The notes under the pieces are model-generated. The model did no database searches. It had not been told where the DNA came from and worked only from the letters and a program-made list of their open reading frames with translations. Made by a program: the position numbers and the translations under genes. Of a DNA stretch of 29,270 nt, positions 22,045 through 27,877 are shown piece after piece (position 1 is the first letter of the stretch; each line of letters begins with the position of its first letter). This DNA is from a virus. The DNA is taken from IMG/VR virus record IMGVR_UViG_3300045006_000312, positions 1-29,270 of that record. The stretch is one strand, 5' to 3'.

Positions 22045-22074
22045 GAGCTGCCGGCAAAGCTCGTAAAACACCGG
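22045..22074 (+). ncRNA. RNA pseudoknot element, copy 1
   Basis: Order of pieces: S1 GAGCT (22045-22049), G, S2 CCGG (22051-22054), CAA, S1' AGCTC (22058-22062), linker GTAAAACA (22063-22070), S2' CCGG (22071-22074). S1 and S2 interleave, giving an H-type pseudoknot. It lies 25 nt after paralogue A and 24 nt before the ATG at 22099. It matches two other copies. Confidence 0.65.
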
Positions 22075-22098
22075 ACATCCGTTCAACAGAGGTGCAAG

Positions 22099-22383
22099 AT
22101 GGACGCGTACTTCAACAAGCTGTTCAACGACATCGCAGAAGGGCTGATGGAGGACGGGAGGGAGGTGACCGTCGACAACCTGATGGCGGAGATCGACGAC
22201 CAGATCGCGTCACACATCGACGCGATGAAGGACGACGCCTCTGAGAAGTCGTACGCACCGACTTTACTGGAGGTCCTGGAGACGATCGCGTGGTGGACCT
22301 GGATCGCATGGCTCGTCGGAACTCCCCGCGCGGTCATCCGGGCGGACTTCGAGCGCCGCCGGAAGGAGGACGAGAATGAGTAA
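22099..22383 (+). CDS. Small acidic protein with a hydrophobic C-terminal segment
   Basis: 94 residues. Acidic N-terminal two-thirds, then TIAWWTWIAWLVG (about 62-74), a probable membrane helix or hydrophobic patch, and a charged tail. Its leader contains pseudoknot copy 1, and the last bases before the ATG (GGTGCAAG) match those before the gene at 22624. Family unknown. Confidence 0.6.
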   Translation: MDAYFNKLFNDIAEGLMEDGREVTVDNLMAEIDDQIASHIDAMKDDASEKSYAPTLLEVLETIAWWTWIAWLVGTPRAVIRADFERRRKEDENE

Positions 22384-22558
22384 AGCAGTTCGGGCTCTGA
22401 AGAGGACTCCCGCGGGACGAGTCACCATCGCAGTGACAATCCGTCCTAAGGACCTGGTCCGGCTTCGGCAGTACGCCGCGCGGACCGACAACCTCGTCAC
22501 GACGATGTGCCGTACCTGGATCCTCGAGAGGCTGAACGAGGCTGAGGAGGACAACTGA
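22376..22558 (+). CDS. Ribbon-helix-helix-like small DNA-binding protein
   Basis: 60 residues, overlapping the previous gene by 8 nt. RVTIAVTIRPKDLVRLRQYA (about 15-34) looks like a beta ribbon plus first helix, and NLVTTMCRTWILERL a second helix, as in RHH repressors. Probably a dimeric DNA-binding regulator; the target is unknown. Confidence 0.6.
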   Translation: MSKAVRALKRTPAGRVTIAVTIRPKDLVRLRQYAARTDNLVTTMCRTWILERLNEAEEDN

Positions 22559-22566
22559 ATAGGGAT

Positions 22567-22598
22567 GTGGTTCGCGGATAACCACGTAAAACACCGCG
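22567..22598 (+). ncRNA. RNA pseudoknot element, copy 2 (most diverged)
   Basis: S1 GTGGTT (22567-22572), S2 CGCGG (22573-22577), AT, S1' AACCAC (22580-22585), linker GTAAAACA (22586-22593), S2' CCGCG (22594-22598). Both stems differ in sequence from copies 1 and 3 while pairing is kept, and the linker is identical. It lies 25 nt before the ATG at 22624. Confidence 0.65.
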
Positions 22599-22623
22599 AA
22601 ATACACCACAAGGATGGTGCAAC

Positions 22624-22845
22624 ATGTGGCGGAAGTACGTCGAGCAGTATGTTGAAGAGGCTCGGGACCACTTCGAGCCTGACGCGTACGAAACGCCTCG
22701 GGACGTTGTCACAGACTTCATCATCTACATGGAGGCTGTGGACGATCACACAGCCGCACTCGCCTTCACCAGGCTGCCCGAGGACGAGAAGATGAAGACT
22801 GCTGTGTCGATGATCGCACGGATCACGGAAGGACAGGAGGACTGA
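22624..22845 (+). CDS. Small acidic hypothetical protein
   Basis: 73 residues; helical and acidic (VEEARDHFEPDAYETPRDV, EDEKMKT). The leader contains pseudoknot copy 2 and ends GGTGCAAC before the ATG; the clearer AAGGA sits about 9 nt upstream. Family unknown. It is followed 1 nt later by the next gene. Confidence 0.6.
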   Translation: MWRKYVEQYVEEARDHFEPDAYETPRDVVTDFIIYMEAVDDHTAALAFTRLPEDEKMKTAVSMIARITEGQED

Positions 22846-22846
22846 C

Positions 22847-23338
22847 ATGACACAACAGCAGTTGGAAGCACAGATGATTGACCTGGCCGCAGAGCTGTAC
22901 CTCTTCGAAGAAGACGCTATCGAAGAAGACGTCTACAACTCCGTTCAGGACGTTGAGAACGACCTTCGGCTGATCGGCGAGACGAAGCTCGAAGACGGGG
23001 ACTACGAAGCGGTCCTCGTTGCGATCTGGCGCTGCTTCACAGACAAGGCAGAGGCGTCGCGACAGATCTGCCTCAAGATCTGGCGGCAGATACAGTCCTG
23101 GAAGTACCTCCATGCCGCAGAGAGGGTCACACCCGAACCCTGGGATGTGATGCAGATCGAGTCGGGCGGGGAGTGGCTCGACCTCTGGGCCATCCACGAA
23201 GGAGAGGAGGACGGGAACGCCTTCATCATGAAGGGCCGTCTCCCAGCAGGCTTTGAGCCAGGAGGCCACATTCGCCTCATCCGCCGAGGCGGCGTCATCT
23301 GGGAAGGCGTCCTCGGAGGACCACCGCAGGAGGACTAA
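22847..23338 (+). CDS. Hypothetical acidic protein
   Basis: 163 residues with GGACAGGAGG before its ATG. Acidic N-terminus (LYLFEEDAIEEDVYNS), a helical centre, and a beta-rich C-terminus with HIRLIRRGGVIWEG that suggests a small barrel-like domain. No family recognised. Part of the coupled small-gene run. Confidence 0.6.
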   Translation: MTQQQLEAQMIDLAAELYLFEEDAIEEDVYNSVQDVENDLRLIGETKLEDGDYEAVLVAIWRCFTDKAEASRQICLKIWRQIQSWKYLHAAERVTPEPWDVMQIESGGEWLDLWAIHEGEEDGNAFIMKGRLPAGFEPGGHIRLIRRGGVIWEGVLGGPPQED

Positions 23339-23339
23339 C

Positions 23340-23576
23340 ATGCCAAGCTTCGACGCGTACCGGCGTGGGACAGATCAGTGGGAGCTGTCCTGGCGAGACG
23401 GCCTCAGCTTCATTGAGACCCTTCCGCCAGATGCGTCCACAGAAGACATCGCAGCGAAGTTGCAAGAGATGCGGACTGCCTGGCAGGAGAACGATAGCGC
23501 TGCGAAGGCTGAGGGGAGCACGACCGAGGACCCGATCTGTCACATCGTGATCGGAGTCATTGGGTCGCTCGACTAA
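23340..23576 (+). CDS. Small hypothetical protein
   Basis: 78 residues from the ATG at 23340, AGGAGG 6 nt upstream; 1 nt after the previous stop. Mixed helix with an acidic linker (AKAEGSTTEDP) and a hydrophobic end (ICHIVIGVIGSL). The frame extends upstream to 23253 but without a ribosome site. Family unknown. Confidence 0.6.
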   Translation: MPSFDAYRRGTDQWELSWRDGLSFIETLPPDASTEDIAAKLQEMRTAWQENDSAAKAEGSTTEDPICHIVIGVIGSLD

Positions 23577-23588
23577 GGAGGTGATGAC

Positions 23589-23630
23589 GTGACGTACATC
23601 ACGGTCAGGTGCCGTGATCCGCCGCCCTGA
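23589..23630 (+). CDS. 13-residue ORF with a perfect Shine-Dalgarno
   Basis: GTG start 23589 with TAAGGAGGTGATGAC immediately upstream, then a 13-codon frame (ending RDPPP) and TGA. The ribosome site is as strong as any in the window, and the product would be only a leader-like peptide. May be a decayed start of a longer gene or a regulatory uORF. Confidence 0.3.
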   Translation: MTYITVRCRDPPP

Positions 23631-23809
23631 CGCTCGTACCACAACCGGTCACATAGGCCGAAAGGCTTAGCGACGGTTCAGGGGGAGCCGGTTGCGCTGC
23701 CATCTCCGCTGCCTGCACCCCCAGCGCGCTGACCCAGAAGCAGCCCCAGCAGAAGGACCGATACGAACCACCAGAAACAAATTCAGCAGAAAATCCTGCG
23801 AAAAACCAC
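23631..23809 (+). other. Non-coding stretch upstream of the paralogue B promoter
   Basis: No gene. It contains an AACCG/CGGTT closed structure around a GGCCGAAAGGC GNRA-type hairpin near 23655. Then come AAAATCCTG and AAAAACCAC boxes just before the -35 at 23810. Confidence 0.5.
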
Positions 23810-23839
23810 TTGACCTGCCCAACGCAGATCGTTTATAAT
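23810..23839 (+). promoter_or_regulatory. Promoter of paralogue B
   Basis: TTGACC (23810-23815), exactly 18 nt, TATAAT (23834-23839). Paired A-boxes AAAATCCTG and AAAAACCAC lie immediately upstream. The leader starts with a GCAGAC/GTCTGC hairpin at 23848-23863. Confidence 0.85.
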
Positions 23840-23847
23840 ATCATCAT

Positions 23848-23863
23848 GCAGACACGAGTCTGC
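23848..23863 (+). other. 5'-end hairpin of the paralogue B transcript
   Basis: GCAGAC, loop ACGA, GTCTGC: a perfect 6-bp stem within a few bases of the expected transcription start. It is of the kind that stabilises mRNA against 5' decay. The AGGAGG of the gene lies downstream and is free. Confidence 0.5.
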
Positions 23864-23889
23864 GAACAAACATCAGGAGGTCAGAGAAA

Positions 23890-24195
23890 ATGTCTGACAA
23901 CAAGACGGCACAGTCGCCTGCGGAAGTGCTCGGTATCGACGTTCGTCACATGATCCACGAGCACCTGAAGAAGGCTCTGGCTGGCGCGCCCGATCCAGGG
24001 GCCGCTGCGAACGCGATCCTGCTGGACTACGCCGAGGTCCAGAACGACGCTGACGGCACCAAGAACAACACCAGCCACATCAGCAAGCGTACCGGAATGA
24101 AGAAGGTGCTGATGCGACTCGGCGTCAGCGAAGAGATGCTCAAGCTGTTCCAGGGCCAGATCCGTAGCGAGCGCGCGGCGCAGAAGCCGGCGTAG
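23890..24195 (+). CDS. Paralogue B of the three-copy small protein family
   Basis: 101 residues, AGGAGG about 11 nt before the ATG and its own promoter at 23810. Shares AILLDYAEVQ (42-51), NTSHISKRTGM (60-70) and VLMRLGVSEE (73-82) with paralogues A and C. The N-terminus differs and the C-terminus is basic (RSERAAQK). A pseudoknot element follows 32 nt after the stop. Being alone behind a strong promoter suggests high expression. Confidence 0.72.
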   Translation: MSDNKTAQSPAEVLGIDVRHMIHEHLKKALAGAPDPGAAANAILLDYAEVQNDADGTKNNTSHISKRTGMKKVLMRLGVSEEMLKLFQGQIRSERAAQKPA

Positions 24196-24554
24196 CACAC
24201 AGCACGCGAGTGCTGCAACAGTCGCCAAGCTGCCGGCAAAGCTTGTAAAACACCGGCTGTGACGCAGTTCGGTAGAGCCGCCCAACGAACTGCTTGGCCG
24301 TACAGGCCGAAAGGCTGGTTGTGCTTGAGCTGCAGGCACACCGTACCCCACGCTGCCTGAATGACCCTCACGCTGACCCAGCCGCAGGGGGCCCCCAAAG
24401 AAAAGTCAGCGTAGTGACCTGGTCCCGCTGGTAACCTGGCTCTAGGAGTGGAGAAGGGCGGCGGAGATTATCCGCGCTCACCGGACATTGATGCGCTGTC
24501 GGTCACTGCGGGGGTCCGAAGAAAAGTCGGAGCGAAAAACAGCCGGGTGGGGGC
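24196..24554 (+). other. Non-coding stretch between paralogue B and the 24625 gene
   Basis: No gene. Holds pseudoknot copy 3 (24227-24257), an 8-bp hairpin GCAGTTCG/CGAACTGC (24264-24271 with 24286-24293) that may end transcription, a GGCCGAAAGGC hairpin near 24304, the palindrome GGGGGCCCCC near 24387, and the left copy of the 86-bp inverted repeat (24485-24570). Confidence 0.55.
24227..24257 (+). ncRNA. RNA pseudoknot element, copy 3
   Basis: S1 AAGCT (24227-24231), S2 GCCGG (24232-24236), CAA, S1' AGCTT (24240-24244), linker GTAAAACA (24245-24252), S2' CCGGC (24253-24257). Compared with copy 1, the first S1 pair is A-T instead of G-C: a compensated change. It lies in the 3' region of paralogue B with no nearby start codon. 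Confidence 0.65.
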
Positions 24555-24570
24555 TTGAAGTGGGGTGCTC
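24485..24570. repeat. 86-bp inverted repeat, left copy
   Basis: This stretch is an exact reverse complement of 29185-29270 (the window's right edge). It includes the A-boxes and the -35 of the promoter at 24555 but stops before the -10 box. The match may continue past the window. Confidence 0.85.
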
Positions 24571-24584
24571 AGATCAGTTATAAT
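24555..24584 (+). promoter_or_regulatory. Promoter of the 24625 gene
   Basis: TTGAAG (24555-24560), exactly 18 nt, TATAAT (24579-24584). Upstream boxes AAAAGTCGG and AAAAACAGC about 20-40 nt before. The spacer end AGATCAGT resembles the next promoter's TGATCAGT. Confidence 0.78.
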
Positions 24585-24624
24585 ATAGATATCCTGGGAA
24601 GCCGAGAAAGGCTCGGTGAAGCTG

Positions 24625-24900
24625 ATGTCAACTCAGTGTCTCGCGTGCAAGTGGTGCCGCCATCTATCACGGAAGCAGTGGCGGGATAAGCAAACAGGGC
24701 GGTGTCTCTTCAGGAACGTCCCCGAGCGCGTCGAACTCGCCATCCGCGGGATGCGTCGCCGCAAAGTCAGCCTCTCGCAGGAAGAGATCTACCAGCTGTT
24801 CCGGAGGACGGCGGTAGATGCACGGCGGTTGACAGCGAAGCAGGAGCAGGCTGCGCTGCTTCTCGATCAGCCGGGGTGTCCGGCCTTCGCGGGGCGGTAA
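24625..24900 (+). CDS. Small Cys/Arg-rich protein, likely zinc-binding
   Basis: 91 residues from the ATG at 24625 (GGTGA 5 nt upstream; an in-frame GTG lies 9 nt earlier). Cysteines in CLACKWCRHL, GRCLFRN and GCPAF suit a Cys4 site, with strong basic character (RRRKVSL). A C-terminal helical half follows. Its own promoter precedes it by about 30 nt. Family not named. Confidence 0.6.
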   Translation: MSTQCLACKWCRHLSRKQWRDKQTGRCLFRNVPERVELAIRGMRRRKVSLSQEEIYQLFRRTAVDARRLTAKQEQAALLLDQPGCPAFAGR

Positions 24901-24930
24901 AGTCAGCGCAAAAATCCGGTTACGCAGCGC

Positions 24931-24960
24931 TTGAGTCAGCCCGGCCTGATCAGTTATAAT
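24931..24960 (+). promoter_or_regulatory. Promoter of the 25013 operon
   Basis: TTGAGT (24931-24936), exactly 18 nt, TATAAT (24955-24960). AAAGTCAG and AAAAATCCGG boxes lie at about 24899-24919. Spacer end TGATCAGT is nearly that of the 24555 promoter. Confidence 0.78.
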
Positions 24961-24989
24961 AAAGATAATCTGAGCAGTAGGTCATACTG

Positions 24990-25016
24990 CAGAAAGGCAG
25001 GGATCAGCCACGATGG
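24990..25016 (+). repeat. 27-bp repeated leader, first copy (covers the ribosome site and ATG of 25013)
   Basis: CAGAAAGGCAGGGATCAGCC and the 7 bases through ATGG are identical at 25587-25613. Both copies carry the same Shine-Dalgarno-like AAAGGCAGGGA and start codon, in the same frame (597 nt apart). Confidence 0.85.
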
Positions 25017-25354
25017 CGGTTGACAATCTGACGGTTGGGCAGCTGCGAGAGGTCGTTGCGATGCTGTGCCTGCTCCCAGGGACCCCAGACGAGAGTCTCT
25101 GGGAGGTCGGCAAGCCGTATCTGATCCGCACCGTAACGATGACGCTCACCGGACGTCTTGTGGCCGTGACGCCTCACGAGCTAGCGCTCGAGGACGCGGC
25201 GTGGATCGCGGACACGGGGAGGTTCGCGGATGCGCTCCTCAGCGGCGAGTACTCTGAGGTGGAACCCTACCCAGCGGGGCGTGTGCTCGTTGGCCGAGGA
25301 GCCGTTGTGGACGCTACGGTGATCTCGGCGGCGCTTCCGCGGACTCAGAGGTGA
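25013..25354 (+). CDS. Conserved-looking hypothetical protein
   Basis: 113 residues. Blocks IRTVTMTLTGRLVAVTPHEL, LEDAAWIADTGRF and GRVLVGRGAVVDA look like a conserved beta-rich phage protein, but I cannot name the family with confidence. It ends at TGA 25352-25354, after which the frame runs on without another stop through the hexanucleotide repeat into the gene at 25610. The leader is a 27-bp repeat shared with that gene. Confidence 0.7.
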   Translation: MAVDNLTVGQLREVVAMLCLLPGTPDESLWEVGKPYLIRTVTMTLTGRLVAVTPHELALEDAAWIADTGRFADALLSGEYSEVEPYPAGRVLVGRGAVVDATVISAALPRTQR

Positions 25355-25380
25355 TCACTGTGCAGGCAGTCCTCGCTGCT

Positions 25381-25580
25381 GGGAGCGGGAGCAGGAGCTG
25401 GAGCAGGAGCAGGAGCGGGAGCTGGAGCAGGAGCGGGAGCTGGAGCTGGAGCGGGAGCGGGAGCAGGAGCAGGAGCGGGAGCTGGAGCTGGAGCAGGAGC
25501 TGGAGAGGGAGCGGGAGCAGGAGCTGGAGCTGGAGCAGGAGCGGGAGCTGGAGCTGGAGCTGGAGCGGGAGCAGGAGCAG
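25381..25580. repeat. Hexanucleotide tandem repeat (NGGAGC), 33 units
   Basis: 33 consecutive 6-mers NGGAGC plus a 2-nt remainder. N is G, A or T in every unit, never C; one unit is TGGAGA. In the frame of both neighbouring genes it reads Gly-Ala (with the variable base at the Ala third position), in a second frame Glu alternating with Gln/Leu/Arg, in the third Ser with Gly/Arg/Trp; on the minus strand it reads Pro-Ala. Confidence 0.95.
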
Positions 25581-25586
25581 CTGACA

Positions 25587-25613
25587 CAGAAAGGCAGGGA
25601 TCAGCCACGATGG
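25587..25613 (+). repeat. 27-bp repeated leader, second copy (before the 25610 gene)
   Basis: Identical to 24990-25016, including the ribosome site and start codon. Together the two copies bracket the first gene and the hexanucleotide repeat, as expected for a duplication or recombination joint. Confidence 0.85.
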
Positions 25614-26053
25614 GGAAGACGAAGATCAAACCAGTACGGCGTCGGCGTCCAAGGGTACCGTACCCTTCGTACAGGCAAGATGCACGTCGGGAGGCGAAGG
25701 CTCGGAGATGTGCAGACGCGGTTAGGGAGCCTGGCCAGCGGGTGTACGCTCCAGTCGTGCCGTACGTGCGGACGATGACGCTCACGGACCTGGAGGCGTA
25801 TCGGCAGAGGGCATTCAGGCTCAGCATATCGTGCGCTATCGCGGACTCCCGTGCCTATTGGGGAATGCAGTATGCGGAGGCGGTAGCTGAGTGGGAGAGG
25901 CGGCAGCGGAATGCGCCCCGGTGCGATCGTTGCGGGGCTCCGATGGCTTCGGTCGAGGTTGTTGAGGTCATCGATCCGGACTCCAAGGAGACGCTGGAGT
26001 TCTGTGGACCGTGCGCCGGCCGCCTCGGTGTCTTCGAGGAGGAACCCGCATGA
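25610..26053 (+). CDS. Basic protein with C-terminal zinc ribbon
   Basis: 147 residues. N-terminus very basic (KIKPVRRRRPRVPYPS), helical middle, then CDRCGA (about 104-109) and CGPCAG (about 131-136), a zinc ribbon 27 residues apart. Likely binds nucleic acid. In frame with the gene at 25013 across the repeat. Ends with an ATGA overlap to the next gene. Confidence 0.65.
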   Translation: MGKTKIKPVRRRRPRVPYPSYRQDARREAKARRCADAVREPGQRVYAPVVPYVRTMTLTDLEAYRQRAFRLSISCAIADSRAYWGMQYAEAVAEWERRQRNAPRCDRCGAPMASVEVVEVIDPDSKETLEFCGPCAGRLGVFEEEPA

Positions 26054-26484
26054 GCCTCTCTGACGGAAGCGACGTTATGACTGGTGAGCAGCTCGAGAAG
26101 CTCTTCGAAGCCATCGGGTTCACCCCAGAGACGTTCATCGACCTGCACCTCGAGATGTTGGCCAAGGAGCCGGACACTCCGCTAGGGGTAGACTTCGACG
26201 ACCTATGTACGGCGGTCGACGAGATGTGCGGAGCGTGGCAGGAGCCCGTCTTGGACATCGGTCCCGACGAGGAGGAAGTCGCGATCTGGTGGGCGGCTGC
26301 TCATCTCTGGAAGCGGCGCATTCCAGAAGACGTGCGACGAAAGGGCGTTTGGCATCACGTCTGTGAGATGCGGAAGCAGCCCCCCATTCCAGTCCAAAGA
26401 GAGCCGTACAAGGGGTACAACAACGTCCAGGCAGTAAAGCACCGCCTGCTCATGTCTGTCACCTTCACCTGGAAGGGGGGCTGA
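26050..26484 (+). CDS. Hypothetical acidic protein
   Basis: 144 residues from the ATG at 26050 (GAGGAGG upstream). Acidic N-terminal two-thirds, with WWAAAHLWKRR near residue 78 and a more basic C-terminus. Family unknown. Translationally coupled to the zinc-ribbon gene. Confidence 0.6.
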   Translation: MSLSDGSDVMTGEQLEKLFEAIGFTPETFIDLHLEMLAKEPDTPLGVDFDDLCTAVDEMCGAWQEPVLDIGPDEEEVAIWWAAAHLWKRRIPEDVRRKGVWHHVCEMRKQPPIPVQREPYKGYNNVQAVKHRLLMSVTFTWKGG

Positions 26485-26489
26485 CTAGG

Positions 26490-26618
26490 GTGGGCGTCCT
26501 TCAGGTTCTTGCTGGTCTTGTCGTAGGCTTCGGCTTCTGCACAGCTGTGGTCCGGCTTCTCACGGACTGCTGGCCGTGGCAGGTTGACGAACTTCGCCGA
26601 AGGGGGTGGCTCAAGTGA
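26490..26618 (+). CDS. 42-residue membrane peptide
   Basis: GTG start at 26490 after GGAAGGGGGG; hydrophobic helix from residue ~3 to 25 (QVLAGLVVGFGFCTAVVRLL) and a basic tail. Its stop overlaps the next gene's GTG at 26615 (GTGA). Probably a single-pass membrane peptide, of unknown function. Confidence 0.55.
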   Translation: MGVLQVLAGLVVGFGFCTAVVRLLTDCWPWQVDELRRRGWLK

Positions 26619-26956
26619 AGCCGCGCCTAGTGCAGATTTCGATCTTCGGTCAGATCGACACAGACGGGGAGGAAACGCAGGATATCGCGATGCGGGAGGT
26701 CGAGGTCGAGATCCCGGAGGGTACGAAGTTCGACATCTCCGCCCTAACTGCTGTTCGCGATGTGCTCCTCCAATCCGCTCGTCAGATGCTTGAGAGAGTG
26801 GCGAAGCACACGTGTCCGCGGGGCTGCCGTTACCTCAACCCAGCCCGGCCGGATGGTTGTACTGTCTGGCCAGCCACCATAGATGTCGGCGGCTGTATCG
26901 ACTACGAGCCCCGAACCCCGTCCACAGGAGGTGTCCATGACAAGGAAGAGCCGTAG
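26606..26956 (+). CDS. Hypothetical protein with C-terminal cysteines
   Basis: 116 residues from the GTG at 26606; the in-frame GTG at 26615, coupled to the previous stop, is a good alternative. Beta-rich N-terminus (LVQISIFGQIDTDGE), helix (VRDVLLQSARQMLERVA), then CPRGC, GCT and GCIDY cysteines suggesting zinc. Family unknown. Confidence 0.55.
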   Translation: MAQVKPRLVQISIFGQIDTDGEETQDIAMREVEVEIPEGTKFDISALTAVRDVLLQSARQMLERVAKHTCPRGCRYLNPARPDGCTVWPATIDVGGCIDYEPRTPSTGGVHDKEEP

Positions 26957-27086
26957 CGAGTTGGCCGACGTACTCGTACAGATCGGTTGGGCCGTCCTAG
27001 CCGCCCTCGGAGCCGCAGTCAGTATCATAGCCTCGACGAAGCTGCCGAAGCAACTCCAGGGCGGGCAGACGAAAAAGCGGGAGTGA
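26937..27086 (+). CDS. 49-residue single-pass membrane protein
   Basis: AGGAGGTG 3-4 nt before the ATG at 26937. Basic N-terminus (MTRKSRSE), hydrophobic helix (VLVQIGWAVLAALGAAVSII), short Lys-rich tail. A typical small phage membrane protein; could assist lysis or exclusion, but no evidence. Overlaps the previous gene. Confidence 0.6.
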   Translation: MTRKSRSELADVLVQIGWAVLAALGAAVSIIASTKLPKQLQGGQTKKRE

Positions 27087-27111
27087 CATGCTCTCGTGTC
27101 TGTAGTATAAT
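27083..27111 (+). promoter_or_regulatory. Promoter of paralogue C
   Basis: GTGACA (27083-27088), 17 nt, TATAAT (27106-27111); or AGTGAC with 18 nt. GAAAAAGCGGG (27071-27081) matches the upstream box of other promoters. The ~95-nt leader has a CGTGA/TCACG hairpin. Confidence 0.65.
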
Positions 27112-27211
27112 ACGGATCTACAGGGGGGAGCGGTTCCCAAGTCGTGGCAGCGTGACAGCGCCTCACGGACACGTTTGTATCCACCCTACGCCCCTAAGGA
27201 GGGCTTCGACG

Positions 27212-27580
27212 ATGGCAGACGAGAAGGCCGAGATCACCGACGGGAAGGAACAGATCATCGAGCTATTGACGGACATCGCGGGCGCCGAGGCCGCCGAGGC
27301 CATCATGGCCGACTACGCCTCTGTGCACACGAAGGCCCGGACGCTTCAGGCTCCGGCCAGCAACGTGGCTCAGCGCAAGGGCATAGAGACGGTTCTCGGG
27401 CACCTGGGCGTGACCGAGGAGCTGATCAAGGCCGCGCGCAAGCAGATCGTCCCGCACAAGGTCCGGGAGAAGGCCGAGAAGGCCGAGAAGGCCGCAGCCC
27501 CGGCGGACGAGGGCGAGGGCGGCGTCGAGGACGAGGACGCTGCTCCGGAGAAGGGTGCGCGGAAGAAGCGGTCGAAGTAG
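27212..27580 (+). CDS. Paralogue C of the three-copy small protein family
   Basis: 122 residues from the ATG at 27212 (TAAGGAGG upstream). Core blocks IMADYASVH (31-39), ASNVAQRKGI (49-58) and VLGHLGVTEE (61-70) align with paralogues A and B. A long Lys/Glu/Ala-rich charged C-terminus (from about 83) is unique to this copy. Own promoter; followed by a strong hairpin at 27613. Confidence 0.72.
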   Translation: MADEKAEITDGKEQIIELLTDIAGAEAAEAIMADYASVHTKARTLQAPASNVAQRKGIETVLGHLGVTEELIKAARKQIVPHKVREKAEKAEKAAAPADEGEGGVEDEDAAPEKGARKKRSK

Positions 27581-27612
27581 GGCCCGGACGGCCCGGCCGC
27601 GCTCAGGTTGAG

Positions 27613-27640
27613 GAGGAGGGACCGTTCTCGGTCCCTCCTC
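27613..27640 (+). terminator. Strong hairpin after paralogue C, probable terminator
   Basis: 12-bp perfect stem GAGGAGGGACCG/CGGTCCCTCCTC with a TTCT loop. No T run follows, as is common for terminators in GC-rich bacteria. It could also be a structured leader of the gene at 27662. Confidence 0.6.
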
Positions 27641-27661
27641 ACCGACCACAGGAGTGCAGCG

Positions 27662-27877
27662 ATGCACGACTGCTCTAACTGCGTCTACGGGGACCAGGAC
27701 CATCGGGATGAACTCCCCTGGCCTGAAGGCTGTAATCCACCCCATGTTTGTGCCCAGCACCTCCCCACTGACTCTGTCGGGGGGGCGCGTCTTCGTCTGT
27801 GTTGGGCTGTCCGGGGCCTCAAGCGAGCCATCCACGCAGCCCTCCCCGGCTGGATGCAGCGTCTCTGGAGGATCTAA
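27662..27877 (+). CDS. Small Cys-containing hypothetical protein
   Basis: 71 residues from the ATG at 27662 (AGGAG 8 nt upstream). CSNC (4-7) with further Cys and His in EGCNPPHVCAQHL suggest a zinc site. The C-terminus is basic-hydrophobic. Its end overlaps the next start (TAATG). Confidence 0.6.
   Translation: MHDCSNCVYGDQDHRDELPWPEGCNPPHVCAQHLPTDSVGGARLRLCWAVRGLKRAIHAALPGWMQRLWRI

Noticed and set aside
22045-22598. Pseudoknot elements as pistol ribozymes or preQ1-I riboswitches
   Set aside because: The pistol ribozyme needs a further stem and a longer linker between the two pseudoknot strands, which are missing; preQ1-I has a longer first loop with specific ligand-binding bases, here only 0-1 nt.
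25351-25584. Plus-strand Ser/Arg/Trp/Gly repeat ORF starting at GTG 25351
   Set aside because: Start overlaps the previous stop but there is no separate ribosome site; composition comes only from the repeat. The Glu-Gln/Leu/Arg frame likewise has no start codon.
25345-25827. Minus-strand frame with a long Pro-Ala repeat
   Set aside because: Created by the hexanucleotide repeat; it has no promoter or ribosome site and runs against the plus-strand genes. Its perfect Pro-Ala pattern equals the plus-strand Gly-Ala pattern, so wobble variation does not favour it.
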